The translations under genes and the position numbers were made by a program. From assembly GCA_030562195.1 (NCBI GenBank), contig CM060200.1:24281023-24345022 (forward strand): a stretch of DNA of 64,000 bases, read 5' to 3'. The stretch comes from Nipponacmea schrenckii (Eukaryota; Mollusca; Gastropoda; Lottiidae). The stretch's first letter is position 1. Every line of letters starts with the position of its first letter. Under the pieces are notes generated by a model, which was given only the letters and a program-made list of their open reading frames with translations, made no database searches and had not been told where the DNA came from. Shown here piece by piece: positions 1 through 14,960 of this stretch.

Positions 1-2699
1 GAAACATGACCATGGAGAACAGTTTGTTTTCCAGTGATATAGTCAAAGCCTTTGTGGTTTTTGTATATTTAATATAATATCTTAAATAATCCTTTTATCT
101 GAAGATTTTTAAAATTTGGAATTTTATTTATGAAGAAAATTTTGTCCCAAGAAACAAAAATTGACTAAAACTTAGATTTCTAAATCTCAAAAGATGAAAC
201 TTTAAATAACAACAAGCTTCAGGTTCTGATTTAGTATTTATGGAATTCAGTTTTGATAATCTGAACAAATGCCCCATAAACTTGAATAGAACACATCACC
301 CTAGTCCGGGAAAACATTCCCGAGGATACTCAATCCTTACCTCACAGCGAATGTATTGACTTTGTCTTTTAAGTGAAGTGTGTAAATAGCTTTTATCCCA
401 ATGATGTAAGATGTATTTTCAATGATTTCATAATACAAAAAATATCGACTTATAAACTGATTCTGTGTTTTCTTGCAGAAAGAAATACAGTGGAATAAAA
501 TCTAGAAAATAATTTATCTAAAAGGATGTTTATCTTACTGGCAACTAAATCAATGACGAACTAAACTAAACGATTTCGCCTTTAAACCAACGAGATAAGG
601 TCATAATAGGGCAATAACTTATTACAATTTGGCAGAAAATGCTATCGATTTTCACGATATTTGTGTTAAAAAGTCATATTTCTAATTGACAGTAGTGTAG
701 TGAGAATTTACAAGCTTCAACTATCTGTCAATTCAGTGATTGACATTCCCTCTATTTACTTTATGATGTGATTTTCTCCAAGTATCGATGCTGATTGATT
801 CTGGTAAAATTACGATTCTATATTATGTACCTTGAGTGTATTCGCTAGAGATTTGCATAAGAATCTACGAACTGGCTTATCAATTTTAAGGATAGACTTT
901 CTATGGTTCTTTCTGCTTCAAACATCTTTTGTATACAGCCTTATCAACTTGGATTCTGATATGAATAGTATCTTGTGAATCTATAAAAAGATATGGAAGT
1001 CATAAAAATGCATGCTTTGTTCCAGGTTTAGATTGTCAAAGTAAAAAGACAGAGGTATGATATATCTATGGCTATGGCAAATGTTCTTCTTGACGTCTAA
1101 ATTCGTTTTTCTATATTTCCGTTACAAGATATCATTTAGGCAATATATCTCCAATTCATTTAACACAAAGTTCCAAAGCCATATTACTGATAGTTATTTA
1201 ACTTTTTATTTATGAATATTTTTCTTTATATCTTTATTTAGTATATTTTTATGGAAGTGATTTATTTATCAATTTCTCTTCTCGTGCAAGATTACATTCT
1301 GGTAAGTTCACGAAAAAGATTGTCATTGTCTCTGTGGTTTCAAATCTCACTGTTTAGCCCAAGCCACTTAATTATTAAACGTTCGGTGGAGTTTTTTCAT
1401 CGATTATATTTTATAACTTTATAATGAAATCTTTTCCCCTATCAACTTTTTCTGACACACACTGCCATAAGGCTTCACGTGGGGTCAAATGTCAACTCAT
1501 ACTTCGATAGCTGCGTCGATTTCATAATTAGTTTCTCTTAGCTTATGAACTTTTTTGTCCAACTTATTACAATTTTAAATTTAATCTAGCGTAGAGATGT
1601 CGATTTTTTTCTGAATTTGACAATCTTCACAAAGAGGTTGGTGGCAAGCAGATTGATGTTACGTTCAAGGCACGTGAACAGCGCGAAAGGTCAGTGTGCC
1701 AGTGCCTTTGGTTCGTCACGCAATACGCCAGCTAGTCAAATTTTAATGATACGTGTCAAAAAGACATCATATTATGAACTGTAATTGAGAGAAAGTTGTT
1801 GTTTTGAGCGGTACCATTTGATATTCTTCTTTCTGCTGTCAACCCGAGGTGATATTATCAACTTGGGTCATTGCCTTTACTCACAACAAACAATCAAACC
1901 TAGTTGTTGTCATGGTGGATCTAGATTCCATTTTTGTAACAAACATAAATATTAAACTTTCTTTCAATATGAATGAGTTTATTTTATAACATTTGTTATT
2001 CAATTCAAATGGGCCCTTTAAGTGTAAGGTATGCACATAAAAGCATCCGGTTTGTCCATTGTCACCATATATAACAGTACTTTAAAATGCAGATTTTAAA
2101 GTACATTAGGTAATCTGCAAACTGAGAAAAAGGCATAATCTAATACCTAATAACTGTCACTGGTATTTACTGTAGTTCTTTTGTTTTAAGAATAATCTTA
2201 ATATATACGCGTATGTGAAACACGTGCACGAAACTTCACTTATTTCTTGAGTAAAATGCATTGGTATTTACAAAAATACATACATTTAAAAAAGTCAAGG
2301 GTGTTACGTCATTGTATTTTGATAAAGTATAAACAAGTGTTATCTGTAGTTACACCAGCACTTTAACCTTAATGATATGATAGCTAATCTAGTAATATAT
2401 TACATCTAATATGCACACTATGATAAACGAGCTGAGTTTAAACAAGTTTTTCATCTCTTACGTTGCTAATCTACCCACTAACTTGTGAAGTATAGACTCA
2501 TCTTAGCATCTGACCTCAAGTGCAAATAAATATCCATAAAACGCATCTTACAGAGTTTCAGGTTTCTGACTTTGAAGTTGAAGTTTGAGGCACATCTGTG
2601 ATCTGACTAGAGTTTAAATTAACAAGTTCGTTAGAGACGGAAATCTGCATGAATATAAATATAACTACATAAAGATGTGAAGGGGTATAAAACGATAAT
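1..2699. other. Gene-free AT-rich DNA
   Basis: No open frame here has recognisable protein character or paired splice sites. The stretch at about 1620-1760 is richer in G+C than its surroundings and is open for about 60 codons on the + strand without a convincing start. It could be a conserved non-coding element or chance. The rest is ordinary AT-rich spacer. Confidence 0.5.
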
Positions 2700-2860
2700 G
2701 TCGTAATGTTAGGAGCTCACCCGTCTTGAGAGGGCGATAAGGTGCACGCCATATTTGACCTCAATTAGTCCTTGACCTGATATGACCTAATGACCTGGCA
2801 TGCAGACGTTAATGATGCATGGTTGCGCAACCTGTAATAAGATAAGTATTGAGTTGAAGC
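2700..2860. promoter_or_regulatory. Candidate enhancer: nuclear-receptor half-site cluster
   Basis: Four TGACCT half-sites (AGGTCA on the other strand) lie at 2756-2761, 2773-2778, 2783-2788 and 2791-2796, all in one orientation. The second and third are 4 bp apart (DR4) and the third and fourth 2 bp apart (DR2). A perfect 12-bp palindrome, GGTTGCGCAACC, with a C/EBP-type core follows at 2821-2832, then a GATA-type AGATAAG near 2840. The stretch is richer in G+C than its flanks. DR4 and DR2 arrangements are known binding formats for RXR heterodimers. Use as an enhancer is inferred from clustering only, and the target gene is unknown. Confidence 0.4.
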
Positions 2861-5800
2861 AGAACTGATATGAGTGCACCAGGGGTGTAACTAGTGAGTG
2901 CGATACTAATTTAACTTCTGTCGACTTGGTCTCGTGTACATGCAACTATAAGCTGTAAAAGGTTTTGAACTCAATCCTCTTCAATATTTTCATTTTGAAA
3001 AAAAAAGAGATAAAGGCGTGATTCGCCGTCTACTTGATACACTGTGTTATACACTGTGGAGACCAATTCAATTGGTTGCATTATTTTTTGTCAAGAAATG
3101 ACATGGTATGGTTTTCAATAATTTTAGCTTTGTCAATGGGTGTCACCAGCACGTTGTTATGTTGCCCTGTTGATTAAAGAAACTTGTTTATGAAATTAAG
3201 GACTATTTGATTAGATTTTGAAAAATAAAACATAAACCGGTTGTGGTTCTTTTTGTGTTTTTTCTAAGATATTCCACACTTCATTCTTGAATGATGGGTT
3301 ACTTTCAACATTATTTCTCGAATTATTCCTCGTAAATTAAGAATCAAGTAATTAAGTTTGACCTTAACATGACTCTTGCCTTCATAATAAATGAGAATAC
3401 CTTTGGTCTTTTCGTGGTCCAGAACATTTTCAAATATATGATCCTATGTGGACATTTTTCATAACAAAACAAAGGCAATATAACTAATCCAAAACAGTGT
3501 TTATAGCTCTCTTAATTTGAGTAGAAATGAAATATATTAAAGTTATTTTTCCATATGGTCAGGTTTTTTGTGAGAAACATAAAACTGGTTTCTGGTAAAT
3601 TTATTAACGTATAATATCATACATAACCCCAATCATTATAAGTTTAATTATTTGCAGAAAAATAAAGGCAATTTACATTCGTTTGAATATTATCCTACCA
3701 ATTTCAGCAGGCGTAAACCGGATTTTTTTGACACCGCTGGGCATATTTGTCAAGATATATCTATATTTAACTGAGAGGGCACATTGTTATACTATTAAAA
3801 ATATATATGTATTCCAGTCATCCTTAACACCTGCTGAAACAATTCCTAATCCTTTTAGGTCACATTTCAATAGAAAACGAACTATTGAGGAAGTGACTGA
3901 AGGATGATCTGATTTCAATCAGAGTGTAGTTTATTCTATTGACTGAGATTTGATGAAAAATCTGCAGACATTTCAAAAAATACTGTTTTTACAAAATTGA
4001 TATTGATATATATAAGATTAAATATCTGTGGCATAAAACCATGTTCCGTTACTCCATGTAAATTTTGTTGACCATAGGGTCAGTAATATTTTCGTCCTCC
4101 GTCAAAAAGTAACAAAGGTTATTGAAGGCGATTACCTAGTAACAAAATGTCGTTATGTTGTCTTGTGTTATTTTTCAATGAATTCCAGTGGGATTAATGC
4201 AGAGCATTAAAGTGTTTAATCGTGCAGATTTTAAGATATTAATACTTTGGTATGTTCACACTGACTTGTTATATCCTACATTTATTTGATAGTCCAACTG
4301 ATTTCTTTATAATATTAGAGGAAATAGGTGAGATTAAATAAACTATCGACAGGTTATCATGCTGTGTTTTTATTTATTTTATAATACAGTTTATCATATT
4401 AGTTCTTGATATTTGAAGATTCAAAGGTGTGACTATTTTCTTCATTTAAGAGTGTCATTTTTAAAATGATAGTATCAGTTGATATCCGAAGAATTGTTTA
4501 ACCGTTTGTGAAATTTATTTCAGATGTGTTGCATATTAAGCAATTAGAATTTGTTCATCTCGTAATATGTATTACGTTTCCGGTCATGTACTTGATCGCA
4601 TAAAAATGAATTTTCTCAACTGATACACAATGTACACGTGTATTTTTACTGAAATTGTACCTCAAAATATTATTGTTTTTTTTTTTGTTTTTTCATATCA
4701 CTCATTGTATTGTCCCCATGGGGTTACACAGGGCCATGTTAAAACATTCTTCTCGTAAATTATTTTATTACAGCCTGAAAATGTTGAAAAATGTAAACTT
4801 CTATTACATGAACAGATTCACACCAAGATTCATATCTGTTTTTGTTTATTTATTATGTTGTTTATAAAGAGAAATATAAGATCAGGAGCATTAAAATCTC
4901 TATTAGAAGATATTGGTCGAGTTCTAATTTAATCTATAATATTCAGTCTATTACAATTCAAGTGAAAGAGTTTAACAAATATATAAAGTTTAGACAGCGT
5001 TTGATAATATTTCCTACAATCAATTAAATAAATAACTCGCATTGACTTACAACTTTAGGTTTCATGTTCACTTAACTGAGAAAAAAGAGGTTTTATTGAA
5101 CTTTATCAAGTTGATGTTTATGTTGGGAGCAGTGTACAGGAGATTCAATATATTATATCATACAATTCACTGAATAGAAAGATTAAAAAATGTTAAATGC
5201 TTTGAACTAGACATTGATCTGTATGAAGGGCAGGTTCAGTTTTTTATCTAACAATAATAATCAAATGTTATTCTTTGTGCTAATTATCAGGTCAAGGAAG
5301 ATTTTTGTCGAACTTAAGGTGCTATATTATTGAATAATTTCTAAATACAGGTTGTATAATGTCACGTCCGCCTATATCAATATTTCCAGAAGCGAAAGTA
5401 AGGTTGTCTTTTTTGTATGTGATACATCGATTATAAGTAATATAATATCAATATTTAGTTTAATTATTGATTAAAGTGTGCTGTATTATCATGATATAAC
5501 GATCACAATTAAATGTCAAAAATACAAAAACGATAAAGGGAGAAGGCAAGAGTTAAAGAAAAATAATAAATACATCACTTAATCGTCTTGTTTCTAATTG
5601 AAACGACTAACGAAAGAAATACACTTTTTGTCCTAACTCAGCCACCGTACAGAAAAAAATATTCAAAGGGGGAATAATCCACAATGATTTTGTCATTTTA
5701 AAATTGTTCACATCATAAACACGAAAATATAACTCTCCCAATGATTTGTTGAACCTTACTTTTTACATAAATCAGTTAATTTCTTTGACAACCAAATTAT

Positions 5801-8800
5801 ATCCCTCTCCGTTTTGTCCACAAAACACTAGTTTATATGGTAAAACATGGAAATTGTAGTCATCATTATATTTTCAAACAAAATCACAAAAGACATGACA
5901 TTGACAGTATAGTCAATTCAAATAAATATCTTTAACTCTTAAACCCACTAATCTCTTCATTTATTTCCAGTTTCTAAACACACCATGAACACTTTTTACT
6001 CTTTTCATATTACTTCTATCGATTTCTCCACATTAATTCTAAATCACAATTGTATGGTGAGTGCTTTATGAAATAAAAACGTTATCAAGGCTTAAATTAT
6101 AGATTCAGGGGCGGACAGGTTGTGATTTGTACCAGTCTCTTCAATAATTTCTGCTCCAAACCTTGCGAATAATCTAATCAACTCTCCCTACTGCTTTGAC
6201 TAATCTTGTTAACGAATCAACGAAGGCACATGTGGTCTGACTTAATTCACTTCTCTTAAAACATTCCATAAACATAAACAATAACTTTGCCATCAACATC
6301 CATTCCTGAGTCTATTCCTTTATGGTACATATATGAAAAGCCAAGAATACAGTCTTTTTGCTGTTTCAATGGTACTTTTCTAAAATGAGACAATGTTCCT
6401 CTACCTTTACATCAGACAATTTCGAATGATATGCATTAGTTTGATTCCCCAAAAAGTCAATAAACACACTAAGTGTCATGAAAAGTAGGCCATGTAGAGC
6501 ACGTACATAAAATTGTCAATGTCGCTCACCGATTACCACGAAAGAGAAACGTTATATCAGATATCGAAATCAAGAAAAGTGAAAAGTAGAATGGCATGCG
6601 AAAGGTTTCTATTCATAAGACAATAATCTGATCCTATGTTATGATTGAATCTCAAATCAGATATTGCGTGTGGAACTGTCGACCCAACATTATTCAAGTT
6701 GTCATAAGGTCTCTAAAGAATCTACTGTGATTTTGATAAGGTCTTAGGAGGTTAAGGTTATTACAGTCATATATTCTGATAGGATGTATTTTATATCATA
6801 TTTATAAAGAAGAAATAATATTTTTCTAAGACAATCTTATCCCTTCAGACTGTTTTAGATCAATTTTATCGTTTCTTTTGATTGTAGAAGAAATCGATTA
6901 AAGGGACGTAAAAAAAAGCTGTTTCGAATCAAGGTTAACTAATTTAAAATGAAATAGAGTTTTCCTTACTACTTTTCTATATTCTTTGTACAGCACAAGA
7001 AGATAAATATTCCTGACAAGGGGCGATAATTTTTTTTTTTTTTTTTTTATAAATTTTATTTTTCTTTATCCATATGTAAGTTTATCAATGTGAAAGAGTT
7101 ATGTTATAATTTTTATATCTCTGCATCATTTATTTTTCTTGATGCATTTTTTCGATTGTTACAAACCAACCTGACATACAGACGTGACTTTGTACTACAA
7201 CCGTAAACACATTTATTCGTGCATTGCATAGTTGCTCTAAAATTTATTTTGATTGCAATGGGTTTCATTTTTTGTTTACTTTGAATAGGAAATATGATAG
7301 TATTTATTTGGTGGTTACATCTTTTATTCCCAGTGTCAATACAAACCTAGCCCTCTTTCACTCATTAAACACCTAGATTTCTTTCTTCACAATTCTATAC
7401 GTTTCACTCTGTACAAATTGTTTCATTGATATACACACTACAGTACTTGCTATTGTATGTATTGCAAATAATTCTGCACAAACAGATTAAGATGGCTTGT
7501 TAAGCATGTTCTAGCTGTATAACCATCTTCAATCAAAACAAGACAAATTTCATTGGTATAAAAGCAGTATTTAAATGTATTATAGTGTTTAAAAGAAACT
7601 AACACGATAGAATAAATTGATAAGGTGGACGTTGAGAAATAAAAGTGAATGGTGTCAAGTCTACATTCTACCAATTAAACGATGAAAGGACCCGGAGATC
7701 TTCTCCGTTTTTATGTTTAAATTAATGTAAATAGAAGGAAATATATGTAAACTTTGATCGGATTGTTTCTTGGTAAGCCGAAATTTTCGTCTGATTTAAG
7801 CTTTCAGTCAAACCCATTTCTTATCTCGATACACAGCGTAATCGAGGCCCCAAAACTTCTGTAAATGTTGGTCGCTATGGCCCTGGGTGACATGTTAGTG
7901 GATTCCACGTTTTGAAGATCTTGCAGAAGATAATATTAAATTTCTTATTGCTTTTCACTTATCACTTCTCTTCATGGAGTTTTTTATCAAAAGAAGTGGT
8001 CATGAAAGTATATCTCTCGAAATATTTAAAATATGTCATTGAATATACCGAAGATTATTCGGATTACATCCAAGGATTGTTTGATTACGTAATAAGAAGG
8101 TGAACTGTCTTTATTTAAGACATGTATAAATGTTGACCGAATATATCTGAGCCATCTCTTCTCATTTGACTGTCACCGCTGTTCCCTTTAAACAAAATCA
8201 TCTTGTTCGTCTTTACACACTTGATAATGAAATATGACGGGTTGTCATATGCCAAGATTTTTTATGATGATAATATAACAATAGAGTTTTGGCATCTGCA
8301 TACAACACCTCGTTATATTTTTATGACAGTACAACATTACACAACAATAACTGTTGATATGTGTTTATATTCATAGTTTTTTTTACCTCATGTATATTTG
8401 TACTTGTTCAAAAATGCCCACCACTACACGCAGTGCACGCCTTTGGTACACCCAGCGACGTTTCATCAGAAACAGAAAAAAGACCGAGCCCCGTACTCCA
8501 CCCCCCCCCCCCCCTCATTTTACTCTTGTTTCAATGAAATCTTTTTTTCTAAGGGAGAATAGATTGCACATAACAGGATATGGAGTTTAAATATCATATT
8601 CCCTCAGCGCTATAGTATAACATGTATAATATTTATAAATAACTCTTGTCAACTTTCCTGACATAACTAATTAATCTTTTGCCATCTTTATTACTAATGA
8701 GATGAATAATATTGTATTTTCTATTCTGTATAACAGGTCTGGCAATACTTGTTGAAGACAGAAACTGGGATGAGAATAATTATAGGCCTAAATAAGTGTT

Positions 8801-11800
8801 TTTGCCAAACGTTGCTATTTGAGAATGTGGTCTTTGCGTTATCAATACCAATTATGACCCAATTAAAAATAAACCCCATAGAAAAAAATATTTCACTATG
8901 CCTTTAATCTGAAAAGTTTCTTTTTGGACCTGCTTTTATAAGTGCTTAAGGCTGGTGCATTGAACAATTTTTGATTTTCAATCGTATGTGTTTTGAACTC
9001 GACTTCTTAAAACCATTAAGCAAAAGGAAACAAAATATTCCTTTTTTTGCATTTGACTTGGTTTAAATGTTGACGTTTCTTACAAGAACAAATACATCAG
9101 ATAAATCAATTCATCAATAATAAAGTAGGCAGGGTTTAAGGAAGATTGACCATGGTAATTTATGTAGAAAATGTCAGAAGGTCTAACCTCTCAGACCTCA
9201 CTATTAGACTATTGGTGAAGCGGAAGATAATTTCTACAAATCACAGATGATAGAGGCGTATTGTATCGATTCTCTGTCTTTCACGTTTAATATCGCAATC
9301 TCTAACTCAGGCTAAACATTGTCGTCTTCCAACAACAAATCACGTGACAGTGGCACATTTCAGTCCTGATTGGAACCTCTCCTGCTAATAACATCTTGCC
9401 CCGGAATGAACCCGAGTTTGGCCCAGGGGTCAGATGCGTGACAAGGGAAGCGAATTTTTTACCCTTCTAATCAATCTGTGGAAAAAGTAATCAAGCGAAT
9501 GGATGTTCGTCATTCATTTGGAATTGTGATAAGTTTTCTTTTTATTCCATCTCATTTTTCATCCCTTCCTGTTTGACGTTATGTATGTTATTTGTCCAAT
9601 GATGTCTTGTTTATTGAACGTCTTTAATGAACCGAAAATCAAAATGTTATAAAAGTGCTATTGAATAAACTTAGCAAAATGCGTTCAGTTAAAGAATATA
9701 CATTTTTCTTTTCGTGGTTTAAAAGTAGCGTTGACACATATTGAAATTGGAAAAGAATCTGTCGCATTTTGGTGATGGTTTAAGCATAATCTGTTTTATA
9801 ATATCACTATAGTTAAGTTAACCAAGAATGACAATTAGCTCTCTGAAGTTTTCTCTTCTGATCTAGAAATTTATTTTCATGATCCGGAGCCTCTTGATCT
9901 ATTGTATTTTATTTCATCCCAGGGGTATATTGTGTTTCCACCTCATATTCTCTCTTCCAGGAAACCTTTTTTATGGAACAGACGGCCTGACAAGTGATGT
10001 ACACGTGATTTAATTGTTTCTTTCGCGCGCTAGATTGCACGAGGTTTTGATCTGGCCGCAAAAACCACAAAACGTCACGATGGAATTAGTGTAAATTCCC
10101 GCAGGTCTTTTATTCGTTTTGAGTTATTTTCAATTCCCATTTATTAGATAGCGACTTAATTGGATTAATGAAAACTAATGTGCGTTGTTCGCATTGTGGT
10201 GACATCATCTAGTTCAATTGGTTGTGATTTTTTTAGTTAGTAAATTAAACAAATTGTCAAAATTAGTTTCATTAAATTCTCAAGGATAAGTAGGAGACAC
10301 ATTTCTCTATACAACTCGGTGTTATTTTGCTGAAATTCGTATATTAGTTTTCCATTACCTGTCAAAAAGCATAGCGACGTTAAAATGTTTAGGTAAACCT
10401 TTTAGTTAATTTTTAATTTTGGTGCCTGAAAGTTACGACAAGATACGTAAAGTTAGAACATTCAGACAAATAACGGAAAAAATTTCTCTTAATTTTAGTG
10501 TAAAGTTTTCATAAATTTGATCAAAAAGAAATCAAAACCTAAAAAATCCTTTAAAATGGTCTTTGTAATTTCAGAAAATTTAAGGCTTATGTGATGTTAC
10601 AAGTCATTTAAATATATACAAATTCGATACTTTCATGATAAGTGTGTGGTTCCGTTTAGCTAAAATAATATTTTCCAAATATCCACATTAAATAATGTTA
10701 ATTCCCTACTCTTAACTAGTCAGGTGCAACGAGTTCAACACAAATTACATTTCTAATAGGAATCTGCTTTATTTCCTATATTAAACTAAGTTAAAAAACG
10801 AGAGAATTTGAAGGAGCGAAATCTGAGAAAAATCAGGTTTAATGGAAATATAAATTTCTACACGGTGGAATATAACGCAATTACTTTCTTCATTTCCCGG
10901 CAAAGTATGAGTCAGTTTGAATCTTCCGCCATTTTTATTAAACTAGATGAATTTGATATTAAAATTAATAAGCGTGTTAAAATGGTGCATAAAATTCAAT
11001 TACAACTTCATGAAATGGTACAGACAACCAAGCACCATAGCGTGCGCGTGTCATTAGGTCCTGTGGGTCGGGCCAATATCGACATCCTTTCGCTCAGGGG
11101 GTCATTTACGTTATAAAGGTCTGCTACGGGCTTTACAAATGTCGGAGGAAATTGATCCTTGGTCATTACGTAAACAATTAATTTTATGATTGATTAGAGA
11201 GATATAATTCGTATCAAGTCGGGTCTGATATTAATAGTCAGCTGAAATCTGGGGTATTAATATTGGCAATCGCTGTCTGAGCTCGCACTTCTTTTCTAAA
11301 ATATATTCAACACTTTTCCCCACTTTTTCTCCAGACATTAGACCACAAAAAGAGCTGGAGGCGTTTGTTACAAATTTGTTTAAAATCGCAAGTTTGAATC
11401 CTTTTCGATGCAATTGCAATGTGCATTAGCTTTTATATCTTACTGCTTCTTTTGAAATGAGTTATGGAAATCTATTAACTTAATTTCATTTTTCATATTG
11501 AACTAAATTTGTACGCTCTATTTGGTGTTCTTTACATTAACCTAATATGTAACATCGCAGTATTGCAGTCGCCATAACAGATTGCTTTGCTGATCGAAGC
11601 CGTGTCTTCGTGGTAATACTGACTATATTTTCAGTTTATCCTAACTAATAATGACACTGTGAATGTGAAATGTAATTTCCACTGACAATATTGATGAAGT
11701 TAAGCTTTTAAAACATATCATAACTAATCATCTTATTCCTTTCAAGACACTCATAATTTCCATCACATTTTATCTTCTCTTAAAGATGTATTTGTTCTTA

Positions 11801-13000
11801 TGGCACTGAAACAGAGATGTTAAGAATCACATGTACCTTTTTTTGGATAACATGTACGGAATCTTCCTTGGCGTGCAAATTTAAAACTGGTAGGAATTTT
11901 TTTAGGAAACTCTATGGAATATTGTAAAGAATATTAGACCTGAGTTTTTGAATATTTCTTTATAGATCTTATTGAATTTACACCCAGCATCTCTCTACTC
12001 TTTTCTTAACTTACAGTTATGGGACTTATCTCTAAGATGTTAGTTTAAGTTTGAAGAGAAAAACAAGGCTGACGTGTGATAAAACAGCCAAAATCAGTCT
12101 CTTTAATGTCTTAAAACTGATACACATAGCTTTGTTCACTAAATGGATTGCCTAACCAATGTTGTTCTCAATTCAATTAACGGTAATGCTATTCCTTCAA
12201 TCAGATCTCTCTATAACAGGCAAATCTTACACGGATTCGCTTGTTCTAATGAGATCCTTTGAACAAAAACGAAAAATGTATGCCATTAGGTCTTTAAAGA
12301 AAACATGATTGTATATCAGTAGAAAAGAATTCCGAATTGTTTATTTAATGCATGTTTGCAACTATAAAATCTCGATCAACCTTATATGCTGTAATATATT
12401 CGTCCATTGGACAAATCATAACATTTTGAAAGACAATCTAACAAACATGCAAGATACTTAATAAGGAAACGACATTCTTTATATAACCTTATCGGACAAT
12501 GAATTTAACATATATATTTACATGTATATTCATTTGTATGTTCAGAAAGAGTAGAATTCAGAATATATATAATTTTTTCATAAATAACATACATTTTATT
12601 TACTAATAAAATATGACATCAGAATTTTAAAATTCGTTACATCGATAGAGTAATGAAATCAAATACCATTAACCATGAGAGGGTTACAAGGTTTTTGTAA
12701 ATGACAGCTGCACATGGATTTGCTGGTAGTTTTTCTCAGACATTAGTTAAATTAAATATTAAGAGTTCGAGAGTGGTTCTGTTTTATACATTAAAATAAA
12801 AAGTCAATGAATGAGTTACCAGTAATATGAGATAAGTGTGTGGGACCCTTTCCAAATTTCATCTCATCATTTCGATTATTCAGTTATTTATATAAATTTT
12901 TTGTATTCACAAAATTAAAAACAAACACACACACAAAAACCATAATGCATGCTTTAAACAATTGATCTAAAACAATAGCAAAATTACAGAAAAAAATCTT
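2861..13000. other. Gene-free AT-rich DNA with homopolymer runs
   Basis: I see no supported gene. Simple-sequence landmarks are a T run near 7029-7049 and a C run near 8501-8514. At about 6107 the string CAGGGGCGGA looks like the left tip of a hAT-type element, but I found no partner end. G+C-richer islands occur near 9340-9440, 10000-10110 and 11020-11110. Any of these could be conserved non-coding elements. The open frame at 10808-11116 has no ATG start and no recognisable protein features. Confidence 0.5.
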
Positions 13001-13015
13001 CGCAATAAGAATCAA

Positions 13016-13300
13016 ATGAAATGAAATGAAATGAAATGAATGGAGTTTAACGTCTTCTGAAACTTTTTGGTTAATGAAGAAGGGCAACGCCATTCAAGTG
13101 TGCAATAAGGGAAATTTCTCTAGTCTAGTCGTTTTGTTATTTCCAACTGTTGATGGATCTTTAACGCGCACAGCCTGTAGCACACGGGGTCTCGTTTATT
13201 GTCCCATCCGAACGACTAGATGCTCTTTCGATATCATTCCCTCAGACGTGCATCACTGGTAAGGGGAAACCGGGTTGAAAAATCCGAAAGTTCATCTCGA
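13016..13300 (+). repeat. Mollusc-type dispersed repeat (copy 1)
   Basis: A short AAATG pentanucleotide run leads into TGGAGTTTAACGTC, then a variable stretch, then GATCTTTAACGCGCA and GTAGCACACGGGGTCTCG, and finally a segment reading GTCCCATCCGAACGAC. A related, shorter and more diverged copy lies at 50664-50812 with the same order of conserved blocks. The two together show that this is an interspersed family. I believe similar blocks are widespread in mollusc genomes, but I cannot confirm the family name. It could be a SINE or the tail of a LINE. No promoter boxes are clear. Confidence 0.5.
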
Positions 13301-13320
13301 CCTTTGCTTGATTATAACCT

Positions 13321-14960
13321 TGGACAATCTGGTTGGTGATACGACCGATTTGAGGAGATTGGAGTAAATCATAACATCAACATCAAAAGCAGCACAAATA
13401 TAACTACATGTACCATAATCAATATAATACATCATAACATTCCTAGCATTGTTATGGATTTGATATTGGGATATATATGGTTATACTGGCTCAATTCTTA
13501 ACATCAGATATTTTTTTTTCGTCTATCAGGTGGAAACTTTGTAAGAAAGATTTTAATTGTGCTGTTTTATCATCAGCAATTCCTTCAACTTTTTGACACA
13601 TTTATTTTGTCGTTCAAAAAGATGCACCAATTTTCCTTTTCCCAAATTACAAATTTCATTTATTTGTTAGACGTGGTTTTAGAAAAAAGGAACAACAATT
13701 CTTGTTTAAAAGAATAACAACTCACGATGATCACTTATTTCAGCTTGTCTTTGGCAAAATGTTAAATCTTTCCTTTATTATTCCTACCAATTTCTTGCTG
13801 GGTCGTGGTATTTGTATTTTACCATGCTCTGTTTATATTTTATGAAATATTTTATAGTACTTAGTACTATATGGGACTTTAAGGCTCATTAAGCTATAAT
13901 GGAAAGTAGGACTGTGAGAAAAATAAACATTGTAAGTACTATTAGATCATATTTAACTTTATGGTAGTAAACACGTATATAAGTGATTAGAAGGACAAAT
14001 GATCAAGCCAGATATTCAGATATAATTAAAGTAGGAGCTGTTGCTTTCAAAATCATTATTCCGTCTGTAGGATTTCTCATTTGTATAATTGAATGTTGAA
14101 CCACAGTTAAATACAATATATTATATTAACGTTAATATGTCCATCTTGAGCAATTTACACCATGGGTATGTAGAAATATGTTTTTGGATAATATAAATAC
14201 ATAGCTTTCATTGAACATAGTTCATCAATAATATCAGGATCATGCCTGTACAGTCCTTCAGATTGAACAAGAAGGAACCGAAGACTATTTACTCCCTATA
14301 AGTGGTAATGCCGGTGTAGTAGACTTATATTATATACCATACAACTACATCGTTTTCTTATAATCCAAAAATGTTTTAATCGCAAGCAATACACTATTTG
14401 AAAAATGATGATTGTGACTCCATATGCAAAACTGATGAAACCTTAATTAAAGGGTTCGTGTTGAGATTTAAATATTGGAGTATTGTCTAAAGTTATCATA
14501 AAAAAGTTATTCTAGAATTCCATGATCTGTTCACATCGTCTTTCAAGCATTAATGAACTTTTCTTTTACTAATCGAAACAATTTTCAAAAGCCAAACAGC
14601 TACTTTAATTTGTGGTATTGTGTGTATTATGTATATCTGGAACAGTCAAATGGAGGTGGTACATCTGTTGTATGAGAGAACCAGCTGCCAGATTCTCTAG
14701 ACGGCATTTCATGCAGGAAATGATTGCGTCAGAGAACTGGTTGAAATGTATACCCTTGTCTGTTGAAACTAAAGCCAACTTGCCTGTTTGATACTAGTGT
14801 ATGTTTTGAGTGTGAAAGAAGCTAATAGGGCACTGAGTGCTAGAATTAATATTGAAGTTGTACATGCAATACCCTTTGTACACATGGTCATGAAAAAGAC
14901 AAACGTATGGAATCAAGTATGGTACTTGAACGCAAGTAGTATGACTTATTATGTTTTCAT
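13321..14960. other. Gene-free AT-rich spacer
   Basis: Nothing coding is supported. A small palindrome around 13855-13870 (TAGTACTTAGTACTA) is the only local structure I noticed. Confidence 0.45.

Noticed and set aside
10808..11116. 102-codon open frame
   Set aside because: It starts at TTG, shows no domain, signal or splice context, and has composition like random AT-rich DNA apart from its G+C-richer end.
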